Source: Cryomorpha sp963741985 (GTDB taxonomy: Bacteria > Bacteroidota > Bacteroidia > Flavobacteriales_D > Cryomorphaceae). Taken from it: a stretch of 64,000 bases of DNA. Every line of letters starts with the position of its first letter. Within the stretch, counting starts at the first letter, position 1. The position numbers were made by a program, and so were the translations under genes. The notes beneath the pieces are model-generated. The model ran no database searches and was not told the origin of the DNA. It saw nothing but the letters and a program-made list of their open reading frames with translations. The stretch covers positions 806,001 through 870,000 of the forward strand of contig CAVUKD010000004.1 in the NCBI GenBank assembly GCA_963741985.1. The letters are read 5' to 3'. This document shows positions 56,025 to 64,000 of the stretch, one piece after another.

Positions 56025-58250
56025 AAAGACAAAGAGAGCTTCAAGCCGCAAGGTGTTAGCCACAAGTCGAGCCAAAGGCGAAGATCCCGCCCGGGCGGGG
56101 CCACAAAACAAACTCCCATACCGTCATCCTGGTCACCCTGGTCATCCTGGTCATCCTGAACTTGTTTCAGGATTGTTTCAGGATTGTTTCAGAGTTGTTT
56201 CAGGATCTGCCCATCCCAGCCCGAAACCTCTCCCACCGCCGCCCCAACCCTTCCATACGGAGCGATCTCAGGAATCGAAAGCGAGTAACGGAGTCCCACC
56301 GCACACAACAACTGAATTTTCCGGATAATCATTTAAATTCCAAAACACACTCTAAACACCGAAATCACCTCAGCGCCCTCCGCGTATAACCTCAGCGTCC
56401 TCTGCGGTTAAAAAAAAACAACCTTCATAACCCAAAATAACCTCAGATCCTCGTAATTCGTAATTCGTAATTTTTCAACCCCCAAAAGAACCTCCCGCCC
56501 GACCCTGTGCTGACAAGTGAGGAACAACTTGAAAATACTGACATTTATCGTCAGTGCCCCTCTATGTGAGTTGTCGCAGACAACCTACTGCATCTCTCAA
56601 GCTTTGGTTCTCTCCTCTTTTTTCTACTGTTTCTATGTGGTTCAAAAAAACAACGCAGCCAACCAAAGACCACTCAGATATATCTAAGTAACAAGCCCCC
56701 ATCAGCACATCAGCACATCAGCACATCAACAAACCACCCGCCCCCAGCCCCTTCCATACGGACGATAAAAATCGAAAGGGGAGGCCCACTCGCAACTATC
56801 TTCACCATTCCGAACGTAAACCAACTCCCTCAAGAAAACCACACAGCCTTCACAAACTATCCCCTCTTAGCGTCCTTAGCGCTTAACCTTTGCGCCCTCT
56901 GCGGTTAATGACTCAACGAACTTGTAAACCCAAAACAAACTCACCCACACCCGCCCCCAGCCCCTTCCATACGGACGATAAAAATCGAAAGGGAAGTCTA
57001 CCACACAACAGCTGATCTTCCGATAACATTTAAATTCCTAAACACAACTCCACTCAAGAAGTCACCACAGCGAACTCCACGTATAAACTCAACGCCCTCT
57101 GCGGTTAAAGACTCACGCACTTCAAAATTCCCAAAATAACCTCAGACCTCCGCAACATCGGAATCTCGTAATTCGCGATTCGAAATCTTTAAACCCAAAA
57201 AATACGTTCTAAACACCCTAATCCTCCCATACGCGACGAGCGAAGCGTGAAAGGGAGTCCCACCGCACACAACAACTGAATTTTCCGGATAATCATTTAA
57301 ATTCCAAAACACACTCTAAACACCGAAATCACCTCAGCGCCCTCCGCGTATAACCTCAGCGTCCTCTGCGGTTAAAAAAAAACAACCATCATAACCCAAA
57401 ATAAACTCCGATCCATAATTCGTAATTCGTAATTTTTCAACCCCCAAAAGAACCTCCCGCCCGACCCTGTGCTGACAAGTGAGGAACAACTTGAAAATAC
57501 TGACATTTATCGTCAGTGCCCCTCTATGTGAGTTGTCGCAGACAACCTACTGCATCTCTCAAGCTTTGGTCCCTCCTCTTTTTTCTACTGTTTCTATGTG
57601 GTTCAAAAAAACAACGCAGCCAACCAAGGACCACTCAGATATATCTAAGTAACAAGCCCCCATCAGCACATCAGCACATCAGCACATCAACAAACCACCC
57701 GCCCCCAGCCCCTTCCATACGGACGATAAAAATCGAAAGGGGAGGCCCACTCGCAACTATCTTCACCATTCCGAACGTAAACCAACTCCCTCAAGAAAAC
57801 CACACAGCCTTCACAAACTATCCCCTCTTAGCGTCCTTAGCGCTTAACCTTTGCGCCCTCTGCGGTTAATGACTCAACGAACTTGTAAACCCAAAACAAA
57901 CTCACCCACACCCGCCCCCAGCCCCTTCCATACGGACGATAAAAATCGAAAGGGGAGTCTCACACACAGCTGACTTCAACATTCTGAACCTAAACCAACT
58001 CCCTCAAGAAGACCACACAAACTCCACAAACTAACCCCTCTGCGGTTAAAGACTCCCACCCTCAAAACTCCCTACCAATCTATAACACTGAATCCCTCTT
58101 GCAGCTTGCAGCCTGAAGCTTGAAGCCAATCCACAAAACACCCTCTAAAAACCGAAATCCCTCTCGCGACTCGCGACTCGAGACTCGAGACTCTTCAGGC
58201 TCGTGACTCTTCAGGCTCGTGACTCTTTAAGCCTCCAGCCTGAAGATTTT
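56025..58250. repeat. 2.2 kb C-rich repeat desert with a ~0.7 kb direct duplication
   Basis: No gene is supported. The block at about 56286-56997 recurs nearly unchanged at 57250-57961 (offset about 964). Each block holds GGATAATCATTTAAATTCC, CCTCTGCGGTTAA, GTAATTCGTAATTTTTC, CTGACATTTATCGTCAG, CATCAGCACATCAGCACATC and two copies of GCCCCTTCCATACGGACG...CGAAAGGGG, a REP-like hairpin with a long loop. The left end has CCTGAACTTGTTTCAGGA near 56155 and the right end GACTCGAGACTC and AGCTTGCAGCCTGAAGC text. A 117-residue frame at 57516-57869 follows the repeats. Confidence 0.85.
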
Positions 58251-58254
58251 TCCC

Positions 58255-58262
58255 TTTCTTTG
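58255..58262 (+). promoter_or_regulatory. Possible promoter box upstream of the 58.3 kb gene
   Basis: TTTCTTTG inside CCCTTTCTTTGCAAAAAA matches the sequence upstream of pseB. It lies 15 bases before the inferred start of the next gene. Confidence 0.38.
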
Positions 58263-58277
58263 CAAAAAAATCACCCC

Positions 58278-59545
58278 ATCAACAACAAAACCCTAAAATC
58301 CCTCGACCGAATCCACTTCTGGGCTCCCTTCAACCGAGAACCCAAAGGAGATCAGCTATACTTCTTTCCTCTCTTCTAAAGAGCCTTCCAAACATCCCTT
58401 CGAAGTAAAAAAGGCATCTAAAAAAATAAATGAAGTTAAAAACTCCCCCGTAACCACCCCTGTCCTCATCGCCTTCGACACCATCAACCAACGCGAAGCA
58501 TTGCAAGGAATCATCACCGAACTCGGCTCAAAAGCCACACTCCTCAGCTACCTCCCTGAAAACCGGACCGAAACCCCGCCCGATATATATTTCAAATCCC
58601 TCGCCCTCAAATACAAATTCCACCTTATTTCCTGGTTCTTCACCCTCAAAGGCCGCGACGCAGAAGTATTCAAAAGGCGCTTCTACAAATATTACACCAT
58701 CCTCGGAGTCTATCGCCACCTACTCCTGAAAATGAGAAAATCTCCAGCCCTCAAACTCTATATCGGCGGCCAACGACCACGCCGGACTAAGTCCTGCAGG
58801 ATTTGCCGCAGCTAAAAGCGCAAAGATTCCCTCCCTCTATATCCAGCACGCCTCCGTGAGCGACAAATTCCCGCCTTTACCCATGGACTACGCCCTCCTC
58901 GACGGTGAAGATGCCAAACAAAAATATCTGGCTGCAGGAAGAACGAAATGCCAAATCCACCTCGTGGGCACCCTCAAATACGACCCCTACCTCAACTCCG
59001 ATAAACTAAACACCCCCGGCGAGCTTATTGCCGTTTGCCTGGGCGCCCTTGCTTGTGACTACGACCAGAACTATCAGCTCTGCACCGAGCTCGAAAAAGA
59101 AAACAAACCCTTCTGCGTTCGTTTCCATCCCGCCGTAGAAGCCACAGTCCGGAAACGTTTCACCGACCGCAACTGGAAGATCTCCTATCCCGATCAGGAA
59201 ACCGCCCTCGACTTTATCCTCCGCTGCCACACCATCATCTCCGGCGATAGCAATATCCTCCTCGAAGCCATAATCCTCAAACGTCGACCGATCTACTTTG
59301 CATCCGACGGCATCGGCCTCGACCACTACGGCTTCCTCAAAAACGGCATCGTCGACACCGTCCATTACCGCTGGGAACATGTAATCGAAGCCCTCTCCCA
59401 ACCCTTCGACATCGAAACCCACCGCCGCCGCGCAAAACACTACCACGACACCCTCTACACCGAATGGGAAGGCAGATCCACCGAACTCGCAATGAAGTAT
59501 ATCAGGGGGATATTGAGTAGTCAGTATAGGGTAGTAAGTATTTAG
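58278..59545 (+). pseudogene. Putative GT-B polymer transferase of the CDP-glycerol-transferase type, frameshifted
   Basis: A protein of about 420 residues read through two frame changes. INNKTLKSLDRIHFWAPFN opens it (first codon is ATC at 58278, so the start is uncertain). After a break near 58370 come VLIAFDTINQRE and the central region to LKLYI. After another near 58766 (one extra G) come NDHAGLSPAGFAAAKSAK, SLYIQHASVSDKFPPLPMDY and the C-terminal domain with HTIISGDSNILLEAI. The QHAS...DYALL layout resembles glycerophospho- and polysialyl-type transferases. I do not recognise the exact family. It lies downstream of the pseudaminic locus, so a role in its polymer is possible. Confidence 0.6.
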
Positions 59546-59547
59546 TA

Positions 59548-60045
59548 ATCAGTAGTTGGTAGACGGTATTTAGTAGTCAGTATTTGGAAATCAGTTCTTA
59601 GTTTTTGGTTTCCCCCTTGGGCTAGGGAGTGCTCTAATTAACTGTGTCTATCTGTTAAACACCCTTCGCGCCATTTGCGGTTAATCTTAGCGCCATTTCT
59701 ACCCCAAGTAGCCCCGTCGGGGCGGTTAAAAAAACGCCCATCAAATCTCAAAACTACCTCGATTCCCCCAATCCCATCTCGCGAGTTGTTGAAGACACTG
59801 ACATTTTTCGTCAGTGTGACTCTACTGCAACTAAAACCACATCAGAATCAACCAAACCGTACCCTGAATCGATTCAATTTGAAATGAGCTTCTTGCGAAT
59901 TCTGTTCTGAAAGTTAAAGGGAAGACTTGATGCGTTTATCGATTAAGTATGACGGTAAATAATCAATTATAAATAATGTTGCCGGAATATTTCGCTGATT
60001 TAAAAATTAAACAGCGCCCGAAGATTTTCTCCATACATGATAGAA
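59548..60045. repeat. Intergenic repeat mosaic
   Basis: No gene is supported. The left part repeats GTAGTCAGTATTTGG-like phrases (59515-59600). Then come CGCGCCATTTGCGGTTAA and a second GCCATTTCTACC...GCGGTTAA copy, and a CTGACATTTTTCGTCAG hairpin near 59797. The last ~170 bases are plain AT-rich sequence with no visible signal. Confidence 0.65.
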
Positions 60046-60049
60046 ATAT

Positions 60050-60738
60050 TCAACGGATTGAATTCTGTAATCCACAAGCCTCATATAATTTACATGCCGG
60101 AAGATTTTGCCCTTGGGTAACTACCTGAATGGCCGCGTAGCCTTGGTTTCCGAACCAGCTCTCTGCGCTTTGCATTAATATTTTACCGATTCCCTTACCT
60201 CTATGCGTATGATCCACCGATATAATACCAATGTCTGCAATGCCATTCTTTTCAACGAGAGTAACTATGCCTGTAATTTTTCCGGCTTCTTTAAATGCAA
60301 AAACTTCGCTGGCAATTTTGCGGTCCAAAGAGTTTTTGATCCAAAGCGTGTATAGCTCTTCGAATTTTTCTTTTCCAATTTTCGGATCTGCATTAAAACG
60401 GGAATAAATTCCGCTTTGGATTGCCAGGTCAACGATGTTTTTATCAAAATCGTCGATTCCAATTGAAGAAACCGAACTGTGAATTTGTAATTCCGAATTG
60501 ATGTCTTTGCTGAATGTTGTTTTACTATCTACAAGAGATATTTCCAGATCATGGCTCTCCATAGCCATTTTGGGGAGCAACGTTTTATGGGAGTAATACG
60601 TTAATTCAAATTTTTTTGCCGCTATTTCATCCGCAACCCTTTAATATCTTTTTCGTCATTTATAGGAATGGTTATTCGCCCAACATTGAAGCCAAAGAAC
60701 TCTGAATCCCAATCTAATTTTAGAACTTTTCCACCCAT
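60050..60738 (-). pseudogene. wecD: WecD-like dTDP-4-amino-sugar N-acetyltransferase, frameshifted
   Basis: A GNAT enzyme of about 230 residues. The ATG at 60738 opens MGGKVLKLDWDSEFFGFNVG, the start typical of dTDP-fucosamine acetyltransferase (WecD). The frame breaks at the GGG run (CCC at 60637-60639 on the plus strand); one more G gives VADEIAAKKFELTYYSHK and then LLPKMAM. The C-terminal GNAT core has IISVDHTHRGKGIGKILM for acetyl-CoA and LYEACG. It probably acetylates the product of the WecE-like enzyme at 62380-63520. Confidence 0.78.
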
Positions 60739-60760
60739 CTCTAATATTAATCGTTATAAA

Positions 60761-61709
60761 TCATGAGGGTTCTTCCACTTCTGAATTGGAATACGTCACT
60801 TTATCGATAATATAAATGGGCCGGTTTTTAACCTGATCGAAAGTTTTTCCAAGGTAAAGGCCAACAATACCAACGAGTGATATGATAATACCACCGAGGA
60901 ACCAAATAGAAAGGATCAGGCTGGTATATCCAAGCACGTCAATGCCACCGACCAGAAACCGGACAAATGTGATCAATGCCGCAATAAGCACCAGCGAAGT
61001 AATCAGAAACCCGAATTTCACCACAATGCGAAGGGGTTTGTCGGAGAAGCTTATTATGACGGAAAGACCAAGTTTCAGGAGGGCTTTCAGGTTATAGGAA
61101 GATTTGCCTTCCGAACGATTGGCGTGTTCGACAGGAATCGCTGTTTTATTAAAACCTACCCATGCAGCCATGGAGGGAAAGAACCGCACATAATCGCCCA
61201 TGGAAAGAATGGAGGCTATTACGGCTTTTCGGTAGATTCCGAAATTGGCGACAGCCGGGTCAATCTTCGTAGCTGTTAAATAGCTGAGCGTGGCGTAAAA
61301 CCACTCCGAAGTTTTTCGCTTAAACCAGGAATCATTCCGGTTTTCACGTCGCGCAAGTACAAGGTCGTAGCCTTCGAGCGCCTTCGTATATAATTTTGGA
61401 ATTTCAGAGGGTTTATCCTGCAGGTCGCAGTCCATTACAATTACCCAGTCGCCTTTAGCGTGAGTAAGACCCGCTTGAATTGCAGCGTGCTGACCGAAAT
61501 TTCGGGACATGCCGCAGTCCTTTTAGCTCGGGGGTAACAGCCGCCATTTTTTCTATAGCCGGCCAGGCATTATCAGGAGAACAATCGTCGATTAAAATTA
61601 TCTCAAAGTCCGTGCATCTGATCTCAGCCATTGAGGATTTTATACCTTCAACAAGACCCTCGATGCATTGAGCACAACCATAAACCGGACTTACAATGGA
61701 TATATGCAC
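60761..61709 (-). pseudogene. GtrB/ArnC-type undecaprenyl-phosphate glycosyltransferase, frameshifted
   Basis: A GT2 enzyme with two C-terminal membrane helices. HISIVSPVYGC and ILIDDCSPDNAW start it. The frame changes at 61511-61513; removing one C gives MSRNFGQHAAIQAGL, and DCDLQDKP holds the metal-binding DXD. The C-terminus (FGFLITSLVLIAALITF and GGIIISLVGIVGLYLG) is the membrane part. Such enzymes make undecaprenyl-phosphate-linked sugars for GT-C transferases, and the DUF6044 protein at 63504 could be the partner. The single indel may be artefactual. Confidence 0.83.
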
Positions 61710-61711
61710 TG

Positions 61712-62370
61712 GGATTTATTTAGAATTCCAATTAAGTGGTGAAGATAAAAATACTTGCATAACCTATATGAATTACGAATTACGAATTTTGGGGAAAGCA
61801 CTACGTTCTGGGATTACGCACGAACCTCGTATCTCACTTGTTCGTGTTTTTAAGATGAGTATATGGAGGTATTTACTGTGCTTTGTTGTTCGGCCCTTTA
61901 CAGAAGTTTTTTGATGTGGAATAGCCTTAAAATCACTCGATATGACGTTACATTAGGCAGTTGGGACAGCATCTATAATCCAAAAATCCTTAGCGCCCTT
62001 AGTGAGCGCAGCGAACTCCCCTTTGCGGCCTTTGCGTAAAATCTCTCACGCTTTACACGTCCCCTTTGCGCCTCTGCGTGAAAAAAAGGTGAGCGTCGCG
62101 AACCCCACTCCCACTTCCGCCCTCAGTGAGCGCAGCGAACTTCCCTTTCTACTTTGGACGACCGGAGGAAGGCCGCTGCGAGCCTATGCGTAAAATCTCT
62201 CAAGCTCTAAACGTCCCCTTTGCGCCTCTGCGTGAAAAAAAGGTGAGCGTAGCGAACACCACTCCCACTTCCACCCTTTGTGAGCAAAGCGAACAGCCAC
62301 ACACGATCTACACCCCGAAATATTAAATAATCCTCATCTCCAGTTGCATAATCAAAAATAAATCAGAATT
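61712..62370. repeat. Intergenic repeat mosaic between divergent operons
   Basis: No gene is supported. ATTACGAATTACGAATT near 61769 and CGATATGACG...ACATT near 61938 are dispersed motifs. From about 61985 a tandem phrase with CTCCCTTTGCGGCC..., AAAATCTCTCACGCTTTACA and CCTCTGCGTGAAAAAAAGGT occurs twice, near 62025-62100 and 62190-62250, about 170 bases apart. The last 80 bases before the wecE start are AT-rich and likely hold its promoter, although no clear box is seen. Confidence 0.7.
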
Positions 62371-62379
62371 TTGAAAACT

Positions 62380-63520
62380 ATGAATAAAATCCCGTTCAAT
62401 AAACCCTACATGGTAGGGAAGGAACTGGAGTATATTGCAGACGCAGTAGCTTCAGGGCAAATTTCCGGAAACGGCACATACACCAAAAAATGCCAGAACT
62501 TCTTTCAAAATCGATACGGATTTAAAAAATGTTTCTTGACGACCTCCTGCACAGATGCACTCGAGATGGCTTCTATCCTCGCGGATATCCAACCGGGCGA
62601 CGAGGTCATCATGCCCAGCTTTACCTTCGTGAGCACCGCCAATGCTTTTGTGCTGCGCGGAGCCAAAATTGTTTTTTGCGATAGCCGTCCCGACCACCCG
62701 GGCATGGATGAGTCAAAAATTGAAGAACTTGTCACCCCCCGCACCAAAGCCATTGTACCCGTGCATTATGCCGGAGTGGCCTGCGATATGGATAGTATAA
62801 TGGATATTGCCAACCGCCACGGACTCCTTGTTATTGAAGATGCCGCACAGGCAATTGACAGTTACTATACAGGCGCCGACGGAATAAAAAGACCACTTGG
62901 AAGTATCGGGCATATGGCGGCCTTTAGTTTTCACGAAACAAAGAATATTATCTCGGGTGAGGGCGGAATGCTGGTGGTCAATGACGAACAGATTTATCGC
63001 GCGTGCTGAGATTATCTGGGAGAAGGGAACAAACAGAGCGGCCTTTTTCAGAGGAGATGTCGACAAGTACGGATGGATTGATATGGGATCTTCGTTTTTG
63101 CCTTCCGAGATTATTGCGGCTTTTTTATGGGCGCAGTTAGAGGCTTTGGAGGATATACAGCAACGACGACTCGAAATCTGGAATGCCTACCATTCGGGCC
63201 TCAAGGGATGGAATAAGGGGAAGGTTGAACAACCCGAAATCCCCGCTTTTGCCTCCAATAACGCCCATATGTATTATCTGGTTTTTCCCGATCTGTCAAG
63301 CCGGAGCGGGTTTATTCAAGACCTGCGTAAAAAGGACATCCTCCCCGTGTTTCACTATCAAAATTTACACAAATCCCCTTTCTATACAGAACTTCACGGG
63401 AGCAGACCCTTACCGGAATGTGAGCGATACAGCGACTGCCTGGTGCGGTTGCCGTTTTATTATACCATTTCTGAAAGAGAAGTAATTCAAAATATCCGCG
63501 CGGATGGAATGGATCACTAA
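62380..63520 (+). pseudogene. wecE: dTDP-4-amino-4,6-dideoxygalactose transaminase, frameshifted
   Basis: A DegT-family PLP enzyme of about 379 residues; the ATG at 62380 is used and not the upstream TTG. IPFNKPYMVGKELEY opens it, SCTDALEM binds phosphate, IEDAAQA stacks on PLP, and SFHETKNIISGEGG (Lys188) is the diagnostic WecE/RffA active site. The frame ends early at 63008; deleting one T near 63005 gives YRRAEIIWEKGTNR and the rest. It makes dTDP-Fuc4N, which a WecD-type enzyme acetylates. It is a strong match to WecE apart from the indel. Confidence 0.88.
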
Positions 63521-64000
63521 GAACAGATTCTTCCTTGCCGGGCTCGCCATCGTCCTTATTAAAATAGCTCCGTATTATGTTTACGGGCAAAATATTTCGA
63601 TAACTATTCACGACAACCTCGACAGCAATCTCGTCTGGATGAAGGTCTTGCTCGACGGCGGGTATTTTACCGATTGGTCAAAGACTACCATTGATTCAAT
63701 TATGAACGGGGTCCCGGTCCGATCGCTCGTACCCGTATATAATTTTGCCGCTTTATGTATGGGCCTTTTCGGGGTCTTTTGGGGCTATGTAGCCATGAAA
63801 ACACTCATGGCCGTGACGGGATATGTGGGGATGTGGCTCCTATTGCGGAAGTTTGTGATCCCTTCAGAACCGGTATGGATCTCAGCGGGGGTGGCTATGC
63901 TTTACGGACTCCTGCCCTATTGGGGTTTTAATCTATCCATCGCCTCCCTACCCCTATTGGTTTATGCATTTCTAAAAATTCGCAGAGATGGATTCCACGC
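63504..64000 (+). CDS. DUF6044-family membrane protein (3' end missing)
   Basis: The open frame begins at the ATG at 63504 inside the 3' end of wecE and runs to the window edge (165 codons). MEWITKNRFFLAGLAIVLI is a first membrane helix. ITIHDNLDSNLVWMKVLL is the periplasmic HDNLDSN motif of YkoS-like DUF6044 proteins, which look like GT-C glycosyltransferases. More helices follow (FAALCMGLFGVFWGY, YGLLPYWGF). In Bacillus the homologue is a neighbour of a GtrB-type GT2 gene, and one lies 1.8 kb upstream here. Function is inferred. Confidence 0.75.
   Translation, partial: MEWITKNRFFLAGLAIVLIKIAPYYVYGQNISITIHDNLDSNLVWMKVLLDGGYFTDWSKTTIDSIMNGVPVRSLVPVYNFAALCMGLFGVFWGYVAMKTLMAVTGYVGMWLLLRKFVIPSEPVWISAGVAMLYGLLPYWGFNLSIASLPLLVYAFLKIRRDGFH

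Noticed and set aside
57516..57869. 117-residue open frame in the repeat desert
   Set aside because: It consists of dispersed repeat phrases and the first copy of the same duplication does not preserve the frame.

Overview
The window comes from a member of the Bacteroidota. The evidence is a secreted protein with a type IX secretion C-terminal sorting domain, an outer-membrane barrel of the kind found with gliding/T9SS genes, WcaF-type acetyltransferases, a BY-kinase with a Tyr/Gly tail, and -7 promoter boxes of the TAnnTTTG type. Nearly the whole window is one large cell-surface polysaccharide locus. A narrower taxonomic placement is not possible from the sequence alone.

Layout. (1) 3-698 is the tail of an outer-membrane protein. 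(2) 815-20819 is a compact minus-strand operon of about 20 genes, mostly with 1-30 base overlaps, and no dispersed repeats: glycosyltransferases, asparagine synthetase, SDR epimerases, WecB, an O-antigen ligase/polymerase, a WcaF acetyltransferase, and an Hld-like module (kinase, SIS isomerase, nucleotidyltransferase, SDR). (3) 21.35-24.98 kb has a glycosyltransferase, a sulfotransferase, a DegT aminotransferase and another glycosyltransferase. (4) 25.3-30.9 kb has an acyltransferase and an intact wzt-wzm-wzc export/assembly set. (5) 31.4-33.3 kb is an M1 peptidase. (6) 34.0-38.5 kb is an MBOAT/SGNH O-acylation pair, separated by an IS110 element at 35625-37020. (7) 38.85-39.8 kb is a RES-Xre toxin-antitoxin module. 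(8) 40.4-42.6 kb is a second, frameshifted wzm-wzt pair. (9) 44.6-46.1 kb is a T9SS cargo protein between hairpin repeats. (10) 47-56 kb is a pseudaminic-acid locus (pseB, pseC, pseG, pseH, pseI) carrying five extra genes, among them a second NeuB-type synthase. (11) 58.3-64 kb has a polymer-type transferase, wecD-like and wecE-like genes for a dTDP-4-acylamino sugar, a GtrB-type glycosyltransferase, and a DUF6044 membrane protein cut by the window end.

From 21 kb rightwards the spaces between operons are filled with a mosaic of hairpin-forming dispersed repeats. The best finding sits there. The IS110 element is inserted exactly inside one repeat family, and empty copies of the site are present in the same window. 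Its 5' noncoding segment folds by hand into a two-loop bridge RNA, whose four putative guides match the repeat (target) and the joined element ends (donor). Single-base frameshifts are frequent in 37-63.5 kb, and one lies in asnB at 3.47 kb. They are absent from the intervening 5.1-37 kb. Sequencing or assembly error and real decay cannot be told apart from the sequence.
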